Source: Streptococcus mitis
GTDB taxonomy: Bacteria > Bacillota > Bacilli > Lactobacillales > Streptococcaceae
Length of the DNA stretch: 31,937 nucleotides
Reading direction: 5' to 3'
Assembly: GCA_001914195.1 (NCBI GenBank)
Contig: MKYF01000003.1
Span: forward strand, 1-31,937
Every line of letters starts with the position of its first letter. Positions within the stretch are counted from its first letter, which is position 1. The notes under the pieces were generated by a model, which was not told where the DNA came from, made no database searches, and saw only the letters and a list, made by a program, of their open reading frames with translations. The position numbers were made by a program, and so were the translations under genes. Of the stretch, positions 7,393 through 13,787 are shown in pieces.

Positions 7393-8201
7393 AAATAATT
7401 TTATCAAGAAAAGGATTTGATTCATCTAACGGTGGTATCCCGAGTCCTATACTACCTGATGGAACCCTACTTTCGTTACCAATACCTGCTAAATTTGATA
7501 CTATATCTTTTGACGATTTAAACTATAATGGAGTATTATTTTCAGATATATTAAAACAATTAAAAGGGAAGGAAGATAAAACAAATCATTTTAATTGTCA
7601 TCTTGACCCGGACATAAGAGAAAATATTAGGAATAATTCTGTCTCTAATTGGAAGCCAGCATTTGGCCAAATTAAAAGTTCTCAGGGAATATTACGAAAT
7701 CATAATGTTTCTATCGGTGACCTTTTTCTATTTTTTGGATGGTTTAGACAAGCTGAAGGGGATATTTACAATGGAACATTGTGTTTTAAGAAAGATGCAC
7801 CTGATTTAAATATCATTTATGGTTATTTGCAAATTGGTGACATGACGAATGATAAAGAATGTTTGCAGAATATGTACCCATTTCATCCTCATTCTTGCGA
7901 CCATATGAGTAATTTGCAATCAAATATACTTTATATCCCAAGTGAAAACTTATCATTTTTACCTCAAGAAAAAGGATATGGAACTTTTAATTTTCATGAT
8001 GACAGAGTATTAACAATGAATGGTAAATCAAGAAGTGTATGGAAAGAGATACCAGCGCTTATGCCTGAAAATATAAATGGGAATCATAAAAATTCTGCCA
8101 AAGATTGTGGTTTAAAATATTCTGGTATATGGCAAGAAAAAGTTTTGTTAGAAAATGAATTATCAAATTCTTGGGCTAAAGAGTTATTTATGTTAAAATA
8201 A
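7389..8201 (+). CDS. Nmad3-like protein (nucleotide modification associated)
   Basis: A 270-residue protein with the N-terminus MKIILSRKGFDSSNGGIPSP followed by ILPDGTLLSLPIP, which is the hallmark of Nmad3. Other conserved-looking parts are HLDPDI, a central GDLFLFFGWFR and YGYLQIGDM, and a late YSGIWQEKV. Start is TTG 7389 in a TTGA overlap with the stop of the Nmad2 gene, with GAGG at 7376-7379 as RBS. Nmad2 and Nmad3 side by side, with no methylase, glycosyltransferase or nuclease adjacent, suggest a two-gene module acting on modified nucleotides; whether it makes, reads or restricts a modification cannot be told from sequence. Confidence 0.75.
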   Translation: MKIILSRKGFDSSNGGIPSPILPDGTLLSLPIPAKFDTISFDDLNYNGVLFSDILKQLKGKEDKTNHFNCHLDPDIRENIRNNSVSNWKPAFGQIKSSQGILRNHNVSIGDLFLFFGWFRQAEGDIYNGTLCFKKDAPDLNIIYGYLQIGDMTNDKECLQNMYPFHPHSCDHMSNLQSNILYIPSENLSFLPQEKGYGTFNFHDDRVLTMNGKSRSVWKEIPALMPENINGNHKNSAKDCGLKYSGIWQEKVLLENELSNSWAKELFMLK

Positions 8202-8223
8202 TAAAAAACACTTACTCTAAAAA

Positions 8224-8296
8224 TGTACTGACCCCAAAAAGTTAGACAATTAATTTATCCGAAGGATTTAGTTCTGTATTGCACAAGACTGAGTCC
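8224..8296. mobile_element. End of an IS3-family (IS150-like) element, remnant
   Basis: TGTACTGACCCCAAAAAGTT at 8224 is the typical terminal inverted repeat of IS150-group insertion sequences. It is followed by an imperfect hairpin (GGATTTAGT 8264-8272 with ACTGAGTCC 8288-8296) of the kind found inside such ends. No transposase reading frame follows, so only one end remains. It lies 22 bp after the Nmad3 stop. Confidence 0.65.
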
Positions 8297-8320
8297 TTTT
8301 GCTATCTTTATAAGTTTTAC

Positions 8321-8518
8321 ATGATTTACTTGTGGTTTATCCTCATAATTTCCATAATGGCTATCGGTATTTTATCCCTTGGAGTAGTATCTGGTATGGG
8401 AGGAAAACTTACGTTTGGTTTCTTTGTTTTATCTTTTTTAGGTGTAGTTCTATTTAGTGTCTATATTTTTAGTATTCTAAAAGAGATAAAGGAATTAAAG
8501 CAAATAAAAGGTAAGTGA
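8321..8518 (+). CDS. Small membrane protein
   Basis: A 65-residue protein from ATG 8321 (MIYLWFILIISIMAIG). Two hydrophobic segments at about residues 3-25 and 32-53 are followed by a short lysine-rich tail (KEIKELKQIKGK). A longer form from TTG 8279 would begin inside the IS remnant hairpin and is unlikely. I see no good RBS, and the upstream IS end may have replaced its original promoter. It could be a small defence effector, an immunity protein or a decaying gene; nothing in the sequence decides. Confidence 0.4.
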   Translation: MIYLWFILIISIMAIGILSLGVVSGMGGKLTFGFFVLSFLGVVLFSVYIFSILKEIKELKQIKGK

Positions 8519-8580
8519 ATAGATAGACGTAATCTAATTTGAATTGTCTTTATCTGGGCTATACATCCGTATCTTGAACA

Positions 8581-8688
8581 GGTTACTAAAAAGTTACTAA
8601 AATTTGAAAAATGAGTCTATTTTGAAAGATTCAAAAGTCCTAAAACCCTATTAAATCAAGGATATAAGATTAAAAAAGTGTATTCATA
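8581..8688. repeat. Right end of element 1 with direct GTTACTAAAA repeats
   Basis: Two adjacent repeats, GGTTACTAAA at 8581 and AGTTACTAAA at 8592, lie about 100 bp inside the att copy, a normal position for integrase arm-type binding sites. The whole stretch is repeated in diverged form at 6504-6611. Confidence 0.55.
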
Positions 8689-8749
8689 GAACTCAAAATC
8701 CAGTGTCCGCAAGGACGTGCCGGTTCGACCCCGGCCGCCGGTATAGTAA
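8689..8749 (+). repeat. att copy 1: 3' part of tRNA-Leu(CAA)
   Basis: This 61-bp sequence is identical to 14491-14551. Bases 8690-8743 are the 3' part of a class II tRNA: anticodon loop CTCAAAA (anticodon CAA, Leu), long variable arm TGTCC-GCAA-GGACG, T-arm CCGGTTCGACCCCGG, acceptor strand CGCCGGT and discriminator A. The 5' part is absent, so this is an attachment-site copy and not a gene. It marks the junction between element 1 and element 2. Confidence 0.9.
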
Positions 8750-8750
8750 T

Positions 8751-8780
8751 AAAGACAAGGTTTTCGAGCCTTGTCTTTTT
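8751..8780 (+). terminator. Terminator after att copy 1
   Basis: AAAGACAAGG and CCTTGTCTTT pair perfectly over 10 bp around an 8-nt loop, ending in a T-run. It stands where a terminator of the tRNA transcript would stand, but differs from the one after the second att copy. Confidence 0.85.
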
Positions 8781-9238
8781 ATGTCTAACCTATATTTAAT
8801 TACCATTTTATACCAATTTCTTTTTTTCTTCATCTATCTGATAAAGGTATTTTGTTTGAAAGTTATATAATGAAGTTAGACAACCATAATTCTTAAAAGT
8901 TAGATGCTTAAACTGGTTAATAACTTATTTAACAGTTACAAAGGGACTTTTTTGTCAAATGAAAGCCTAATTAAGCCTAAGAAAACACCTCTGTGTTATA
9001 CTTGTTTTTAACCACAGACACAAGAAAGCCACAGATATGCGAATAAATTGTATTATAAAAGCAAAATATTTGATAATCGAAAGCAATCATCTAATCGAGG
9101 AAGAAAGAAGGGAAGTCTAATATAGAAGTTGTTACTCTTGTCGGGAGAACTCCCCCACTATCATAACTAAAAGTTTTCGCCTGATAAGTTAGTCAAGGTT
9201 AAGAGAGTTAACGTTGGAATTTCAACTGTGAAATATTA
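8781..9238. other. Gene-free left part of element 2
   Basis: No convincing reading frame is visible on either strand. It contains one copy of the 70-bp IS30-like end repeat (8967-9036). The stretch 9037-9238 has scattered stops in all frames and I see nothing recognisable in it. Confidence 0.4.
8967..9036 (+). repeat. 70-bp direct repeat, copy A (IS30-like 5' end)
   Basis: It shares with 10170-10240 the blocks AAGAAAACACCT, TGTGTTATACTTGTT and AAGAAAG. The block AACAC-CTCT-GTGTT forms a small hairpin and TATACT is a good -10. In copy B the repeat is followed by an IS30-type transposase fragment in the same direction, so I read both as left ends of an IS30-family element. Confidence 0.55.
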
Positions 9239-10102
9239 TTATATTTTTGGAGCTTCTGTTGAAATAGACTTTGCTTTTTCTTCTAGTATTGTTGCTTCCT
9301 TACCATATATAGTTTCTGGAGTTAAATTGAGAATCTTAAGTTGATTTTTAATCAATTCTACACTAGATGGAGAAATCTTTAGAGCAACACCCATTTTTTC
9401 TCCATCATCTGCGGTAAAATTAATCCACTCAACACCTCTATGGTATCTAGCTTCGTGCAGAGTAAATACTCCTGATTGTCTTGATATCCTTTGTGACTTC
9501 AAATCATAATCACTTTTTACAGCAAAGGGAATTGTAACAAACGGAGTGTCATTCAGATCTGAAAAACAGTAATCAAATAGTTCATCATCAGCTTCATCTA
9601 TACAGTATACCTCACTTACCGTGCGATTCCCTTCTTTATATTTCATTGCTGAATTCTCATTTAATCTTGTGGGATTTAAGATATAGACAACTGGAAATTC
9701 ATCTTCGTTAGTGTACTCAAAGCCATCTACCGCGAAGTACAAAGCTATCAGAGGATCAGTAGACCAATCTAATGCTGGCGTCGGCATTCCATAATGTTGA
9801 GCAAGAAAAGTATAATGAAACAGATTAAGCCTGTCATCTAGAATTGTTTCTCTCAATTCATCTCTATACTGTTTTAAAGCCACGTTGAAATCCATAAAAT
9901 TTTTGTATTTTATTGGATGTATAGAGCCATCATCTGGCATATCTAAAACTTCCTTTCTAAAAAGACTCGGCCGTAGTTTCCAGTCTTGGCTTCTATGCCC
10001 CCTATACCAAAGTTCGTGAGGGTTATTCCTTGCATAATCAAAAATGAGTGTTAGGAATTCCTCCACACTAGTAATTTCCTCAGAGTTGTAATAAATCGGC
10101 AT
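9239..10102 (-). CDS. FRG domain-containing protein, putative defence
   Basis: A 287-residue protein with the FRG domain: WYRGHRSQDWKLRPSLFR near residue 32 carries the Arg-Gly signature, and AQHYGMPTPALDWSTDP followed by LIALYFA is the second conserved block. FRG proteins are widespread in prophages and mobile elements and often lie in defence loci; their activity is not known to me. The start at 10102 (MPIYYNSEE) is chosen because AAGGAG lies 9 nt before it, inside the codons of a 6-residue-longer alternative that has no RBS of its own. It stands alone, flanked on both sides by IS30-like end repeats, which suggests capture by insertion sequences. Confidence 0.75.
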   Translation of the reverse strand: MPIYYNSEEITSVEEFLTLIFDYARNNPHELWYRGHRSQDWKLRPSLFRKEVLDMPDDGSIHPIKYKNFMDFNVALKQYRDELRETILDDRLNLFHYTFLAQHYGMPTPALDWSTDPLIALYFAVDGFEYTNEDEFPVVYILNPTRLNENSAMKYKEGNRTVSEVYCIDEADDELFDYCFSDLNDTPFVTIPFAVKSDYDLKSQRISRQSGVFTLHEARYHRGVEWINFTADDGEKMGVALKISPSSVELIKNQLKILNLTPETIYGKEATILEEKAKSISTEAPKI

Positions 10103-10169
10103 AATAATATACTCCTTCATATTAATTTGATTTTTTAATATTATATCATAAATAATTAAGAGTTTACAG

Positions 10170-10240
10170 CTAATTTAGGCATAAGAAAACACCTTTGTGT
10201 TATACTTGTTGTTCAACTACAAACATAAGAAAGGCATAGA
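10170..10240 (+). repeat. 70-bp direct repeat, copy B (IS30-like 5' end)
   Basis: Second copy of the repeat at 8967-9036, same orientation, with hairpin AACAC-CTTT-GTGTT and -10-like TATACT. An IS30 transposase fragment begins 17 bp further on, consistent with an IS30-family element that lost its middle. Confidence 0.55.
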
Positions 10241-10256
10241 GAAGGTGCTCCTCTAA

Positions 10257-10460
10257 TTGGAAAAGAGAACTAATGAAAATCACGATAGGTTCATTCGTAG
10301 ATGGTTACCTAAAGGAACTAAGAATTATCCTGAAAAATACTTGAGCTACAAGTTTTCTAGAGAATTTCTCTTGCTGGCTAACTTGAATTTGAAATTTAGT
10401 AAAGTTATTTTGTTTTTATTGTTTCTTAAAAATGGTATAATTAACTTTATTAATTCTTAG
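10257..10460 (+). pseudogene. IS30-family transposase, C-terminal fragment
   Basis: The 67 codons include TNENHDRFIRRWLPKGTK, the conserved C-terminal motif of IS30 transposases (N-E-N-x-N-R-x-x-R-x-x-P-K-G-T). The text then jumps to NYPEKYLSYKFSREFLL, so the piece between has been deleted, and the tail after about residue 45 is unrelated low-complexity sequence. The N-terminus and the DDE catalytic core are missing. It is a decayed insertion sequence just upstream of the methyltransferase fragment. Confidence 0.7.
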
Positions 10461-10478
10461 CTTAGATTTGGAGATAAG

Positions 10479-10693
10479 GTGAAAGCAATAGAACTATTTG
10501 CTGGTGCTGGTGGTTTAGCACTAGGTATCGAAAAAGCTGGATTTGAAACTATTGGTTTAGTTGAGTTTGATGAATCTGCCTCAAAAACATTGAAATTTAA
10601 TCGTCCAGAGTGGAATGTTGTTCATGATGATATTGCTAATATTTCAAAACTCGACCTTGAGGATCATTTTTCAATCGCTAAAGGTGAACTTTG
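10479..10693 (+). pseudogene. DNA (cytosine-5) methyltransferase, N-terminal fragment
   Basis: From GTG 10479 (RBS GGAG at 10470-10473) the protein begins MKAIELFAGAGGLALGIEKA, which is motif I of C5 cytosine methyltransferases (AdoMet-binding FxGxG), followed by LVEFDESASKTL (motif II) and VVHDDIANI (motif III). It stops after about 71 codons, before the catalytic Pro-Cys of motif IV. The reading frame ends where integrase sequence of the opposite strand begins (about 10678-10693), so one deletion removed the 3' ends of both genes, together with any partner restriction enzyme. It cannot be active. Confidence 0.8.
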
Positions 10694-11604
10694 AATAACC
10701 TGAAGATTGTCGATATCATCAATAAACTCTTTTAGTAATGTAGCTTGTTCTTGTTTCCAATCTCTCATCATATCTGCTAATTTGTTATTAATTGTAATGT
10801 ACCTTGTGCCTGCTCTTGTTTTTGTTGAGTTTATATGGTTTCTTTTATTCAAAAAGTAAGCCGTTTTAGTAACATGAATAGTGTTAGTTAATAAATTTAT
10901 ATCATGCCAGTTTAAAGCAAGAATTTCCCCCATTCTCATACCTGTAAAGAAAGCAAGTGTAAAGAAAAGATCGTAGCTTTTTTCTTCTTTGGTAATAAGT
11001 TTTCTAAATCTAGCAAATTCTTCTACACTCCAAAATGTGATTGTCTTCTTATTGATTGGTAACTTTCTCAAATTTTCAACAGGGTTTTTATCAATTAAGG
11101 ACTTTCTCACACCGGTATCAAATATTTTTTTGAGAAGTATTATTATTTTATTGAGAAGTATTATTATTTTATTGAGAAGTATTATTATTTTATTGATAGT
11201 GTTATTACTTAGATGTTGATTATCATTTTGTTTTTTGGTTTAGTTTTTAAGTATTCTCTGAATTCAAAAATATTTTCATAACTTAACTTATTCAGATTTA
11301 CATTTTGAAAGTATGGTTTTATATGCCTTTCATAATTATTTTTTTGAGTACTTAGGTAACTAATTTTTCTATTATTTTGTATGTCTTCTTCTTCAAGCAA
11401 TTCAAAAAGCATATCAGTTGTTATTAAAAAATCAAAACGTTTTTCTTTCAAGTCAACAATTCGGAGATGTTGTTCAAGTTCTAAAGCTTCCTTTTTTGTT
11501 TTTGAACCTTTTCGAACAACTCGGATTCTTTTTTGCGTTATAGGGTGAAATCCATCAGATATATCAACTGTCCAAGTTCCATTTTTTTCTTTCCTAACGG
11601 TCAT
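10664..11604 (-). pseudogene. int: Tyrosine integrase of element 2, multiply damaged
   Basis: This is a homologue of the integrase at 120-1252: MTVRKEKNGTWTVDISDG at the start, the core-binding region, then VEEFARFRKLIT and GMRMGEILALNWHDI with the first catalytic Arg, up to LQVIQSSPL. Three lesions are visible. One base is missing in an A-run at about 11225-11240, where the frame changes. A 21-bp unit is present three times at 11131-11193, adding in-frame LLNKIII heptads. The last third, with H-x-x-R and the nucleophile Tyr, is replaced by a fusion to a methyltransferase fragment. Element 2 therefore cannot excise by itself; a related integrase would have to act in trans. Confidence 0.85.
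11131..11193. repeat. Tandem repeat, 3 x 21 bp inside int of element 2
   Basis: Three perfect copies of a 21-bp unit beginning TGAGAAGTATTATTATTTTA. The unit length is a multiple of three, so the repeat adds whole heptads (LLNKIII) to the integrase; the element 1 protein has one such heptad at this point. Confidence 0.9.
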
Positions 11605-11800
11605 TTTCTATACCTACTGAAATATCAAATCCTAGTAGTTCATTTGCAATAGTAGCTGGGATTGTACCAATACGTTTATTTTGATAGACATTAAAACCTC
11701 TTGTGCCAAGAAGTTTCTTACCTTGCCGTATAATTCGTTTAGAGGTGCCTTCGGAAAATCCAAGGGCAACTAAGTCATCTTTATTTATTGTTGCAATCAT
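11594..11800 (-). CDS. DUF3173 family protein of element 2
   Basis: A 68-residue homologue of 1256-1450: TINKDDLVALGFSEGTSKRI, then RGFNVYQNKRIGTIPATIAN and ELLGF. As in element 1 it immediately precedes the integrase, here overlapping its start by 11 bp. It is intact although the integrase is broken. The role as excisionase or directionality factor is inferred from position. Confidence 0.75.
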   Translation of the reverse strand: MIATINKDDLVALGFSEGTSKRIIRQGKKLLGTRGFNVYQNKRIGTIPATIANELLGFDISVGIENDR

Positions 11801-11819
11801 TGTTTTACTCCTTAATATT

Positions 11820-12584
11820 TTATTTAATTTTTTTGTATTTTACATTATTATCAATATATTCGCCCCCTATATAAATTTTACTGTTATATTCGCTTTCATA
11901 TACGATTTCTTCATTTGAGAATTTATAATCAAATGGGACATAATTTGTATTAATGATTGGTTGTTTTAGATTGTTTGAAGATAAATAAGGATGTTTTCCA
12001 AAATTATCAAGGAGTTCTTGACCGATTACTTTTTCAAAATACTTTGTAACATATCTCCCTCTATTATCTTTGCTATCAACATTAACTTTATTTATTCGTA
12101 CTGCTCCATGTCCCCAAAGTTTGAGTAACTGATTATGAGGGATATAGGGAACATCAAAAAGCAAAATATGAGCATGCCAAGCACCACGCTTTTGTTTTTC
12201 TAAAACTGCTATATATTTTAATTGATTTTTCTTTGTTTGAAAAATGTTATAGTTAAAACGCTTAATAAATGTTTTTAGTAAGTTTTTAAATTTATTTCTA
12301 TCTTGGATATTTTCTTTTGTGGTCAAAGTCAAAAATGATGTATTATCATCAAAATTACAATCCACTAACCTAAGTAACTTCCACTTTGCATTTAATCGAG
12401 TTTGTTTCATTCGTTGAAGACGTTTCCTTTGTTCTTTTTCAGTCAGTTCTTCAAATGTTCTTCTTTTTCTTGGTTCACTTTCATTGGCAGACTCCTTATG
12501 TTTTCTATTAGTAAAAATTGCTTTTTCATATTCCCAAATTTCAATATAAGAAGAAGTACGTATGATTTTCTTATTATATTTCAT
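11820..12584 (-). CDS. HUH-type replication initiator/relaxase of element 2
   Basis: A 254-residue protein with the HUH endonuclease motifs in order: FLTLT at 84-88 (motif 1), AWHAHILLF with His137 and His139 (metal-binding HUH), and GRYVTKYFEK with Tyr178 and Tyr182 (candidate nicking tyrosines, with Lys181). The build is that of small phage-like and plasmid Rep proteins of the PHA00330 type, which in streptococcal IMEs appear in place of a classical relaxase. The N-terminus is basic and probably binds DNA. It starts at ATG 12584. It is unrelated to the Rep_trans protein at the same place in element 1. Confidence 0.75.
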   Translation of the reverse strand: MKYNKKIIRTSSYIEIWEYEKAIFTNRKHKESANESEPRKRRTFEELTEKEQRKRLQRMKQTRLNAKWKLLRLVDCNFDDNTSFLTLTTKENIQDRNKFKNLLKTFIKRFNYNIFQTKKNQLKYIAVLEKQKRGAWHAHILLFDVPYIPHNQLLKLWGHGAVRINKVNVDSKDNRGRYVTKYFEKVIGQELLDNFGKHPYLSSNNLKQPIINTNYVPFDYKFSNEEIVYESEYNSKIYIGGEYIDNNVKYKKIK

Positions 12585-12659
12585 AGTATTTAATCCAAAA
12601 TTAGTGGGAATGTCTTAGATGAATTTCGCCAAAATATTGTTTATATAATAAATAAACTA

Positions 12660-12678
12660 GAAGGGACTTTGTCCCTTC
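12660..12678. terminator. Hairpin between the small protein and Rep, weak terminator
   Basis: GAAGGGAC and GTCCCTTC (8 bp) close a 3-nt loop just past the stop of the 105-residue gene. There is no strong T-run on the minus strand, so it may act as an attenuator or mRNA stabiliser before rep. Confidence 0.45.
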
Positions 12679-12682
12679 ATTA

Positions 12683-13000
12683 TCAATTTTTTTCTGCAGG
12701 TAAAATATCAGAACAGTTAAACCACAAGTTTCCATTATACTGTCCCATATTTAAATCTTTTAAAATTACATGTCTAGTTTTATTATTAGACATTTCTTGC
12801 TTTGACAAGGTGGGAGTAATAGTTTTAACTTTAACAGTAATCATTTCCATAAAGAAATCGCTACTATCGTCTTGGATGGAAACATTAAGTCTTAGTGCTT
12901 CTGGTTTTCCTGTTTCCCTATTAAGTTCTTCACTATATCCTTTAACTGCGTAAAATTTATTACCAAGTAGTTCAGTTTTCAAAAAATCATTTAATTTCAT
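12683..13000 (-). CDS. Small protein preceding Rep in element 2, function unknown
   Basis: A 105-residue protein beginning MKLNDFLKTELLGNKFYAVK. It is predicted mainly beta (LRLNVSIQDD, MEMITVKVKTI, RHVILKDLN, NLWFNCSDI), without membrane segments. In shape it resembles the 128-residue neighbour of Rep in element 1, although here it stands before rep and there after it. It may be a helper of the initiator, perhaps binding single-stranded DNA; this is inference from position. The origin-like hairpins lie directly upstream. Confidence 0.55.
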   Translation of the reverse strand: MKLNDFLKTELLGNKFYAVKGYSEELNRETGKPEALRLNVSIQDDSSDFFMEMITVKVKTITPTLSKQEMSNNKTRHVILKDLNMGQYNGNLWFNCSDILPAEKN

Positions 13001-13020
13001 TTCGTATATCCTTTCTTATA

Positions 13021-13129
13021 TCACTGCTTTGCAGTGAGGAACAGTTAAAAGCATTTTGTTCTCTTTAGTTCGTGCGTCCGCGGATCTCCGTGCCATTGCG
13101 AGCTACGGCAATTTGCCCCCTCGCTCGCA
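13021..13129. other. Candidate origin (dso/oriT) of element 2
   Basis: In otherwise AT-rich DNA, 13060-13145 is a GC-rich island full of inverted repeats. TCACTGC-TTT-GCAGTGA (13021-13037) is a perfect 7-bp hairpin. TGCGAGC (13097-13103) pairs with GCTCGCA (13123-13129), and inside its loop GGCAA-T-TTGCC (13107-13117) forms a second stem. It occupies the same place as the hairpins at 3027-3136 of element 1, but with unrelated sequence, as expected if each initiator brings its own nick site. Confidence 0.5.
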
Positions 13130-13183
13130 GACACGACCTAACCGCCCTCAATCGAACTGCATGCTTTCAACTCTTATTATTAA

Positions 13184-13633
13184 TTATTTTAAAAATTTGA
13201 AAAAATGAGTGTGTCGTTGTTTTTCAAATTCTTCAAATCGTTTCTCAAGAGAAGCGACACGGCTAGCTAAAGATTTATTAGCGTATTTCAAAAATTGTAT
13301 TTCAATGTTAGTATCCTTTTCGTTTTTCTTTTGAAGAGAATGTAAGTATAAGATTTGACGCTCTAAATCAACCTCATTTGAATCTGATACATCTCCCCAA
13401 ATTTTTTTTATTGATTTATCCAAGTCGTTAGTTTTTTCCACTTGTTTAGATAGTTCTACAAATTTAGAAACTTCTTCTTTGGTAAAATCGAAGAATGTCT
13501 GTACGCTACGATAACTAACTTTAGCCTTAATTTTTGTAAATTCATAGCCGGATAAAGTTTCTATTTTTTTTCTCCATTTTTTAATAGTACTGATGGATTT
13601 ACCTGTTTTATTTGCAACTTCTAAATAGTCAAT
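13184..13633 (-). CDS. DNA-binding/coiled-coil protein, apparent ATT start
   Basis: A homologue of 3138-3599. Read from 13633 it gives 149 residues, IDYLEVANKTGKSISTIKKW at the start, aligning with MDINKLV...SVSTAKKW of element 1, then SGYEF, FFDFTKEEV and a C-terminal coiled coil (ASRVASLEKRFEEFEKQ). No ATG, GTG or TTG lies near this point in frame; a near-perfect RBS GGAGG (13641-13645) stands 7 nt before ATT at 13631-13633. A GTG at 13441 would remove the whole DNA-binding half and has no RBS. So the gene uses the rare ATT start, or its ATG mutated. Confidence 0.6.
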   Translation of the reverse strand: MDYLEVANKTGKSISTIKKWRKKIETLSGYEFTKIKAKVSYRSVQTFFDFTKEEVSKFVELSKQVEKTNDLDKSIKKIWGDVSDSNEVDLERQILYLHSLQKKNEKDTNIEIQFLKYANKSLASRVASLEKRFEEFEKQRHTHFFKFLK

Positions 13634-13693
13634 AATACCACCTCCGATAATTTTAAAATGTTACATTATTTCGAAAAAATGTTATACTAGTAA

Positions 13694-13712
13694 GGTAAAA
13701 CGATTTTTTACC
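13694..13712. promoter_or_regulatory. XRE operator 1 of element 2
   Basis: A 7-5-7 palindrome, GGTAAAA-CGATT-TTTTACC, in the divergent promoter region. The geometry equals that of the element 1 operators, but the half-site differs. An extra half-site TTTTACC is at 13736-13742. Confidence 0.7.
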
Positions 13713-13754
13713 CATTTTTATGATATCAAAAAGAATTTTACCTGTCAATAAAAA

Positions 13755-13773
13755 AGTAAAATGTTTTTTTACC
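13755..13773. promoter_or_regulatory. XRE operator 2 of element 2
   Basis: AGTAAAA-TGTTT-TTTTACC is the second 19-bp operator, ending directly before the RBS AAGGAG (13774-13779) of the XRE gene. Repressor bound here would block its own translation start region. Confidence 0.7.
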
Positions 13774-13787
13774 AAGGAGATATTTTT

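Noticed and set aside
8690..8743. tRNA-Leu gene
   Set aside because: Only the part from the anticodon loop to the 3' end is present, here and at 14492-14545; the 5' half is replaced by element sequence, so these are att copies.
9037..9238. A gene remnant between the repeat and the FRG gene
   Set aside because: Short stretches can be read in several frames, but stops are frequent and I recognise no family.
10257..10460. An independent small gene
   Set aside because: The first 45 residues are IS30 transposase with an internal deletion, and the rest is hydrophobic low-complexity read-through.
13184..13441. A short 85-residue gene starting at GTG 13441
   Set aside because: No RBS; the frame continues upstream with clear homology to the element 1 protein up to the ATT at 13631-13633.
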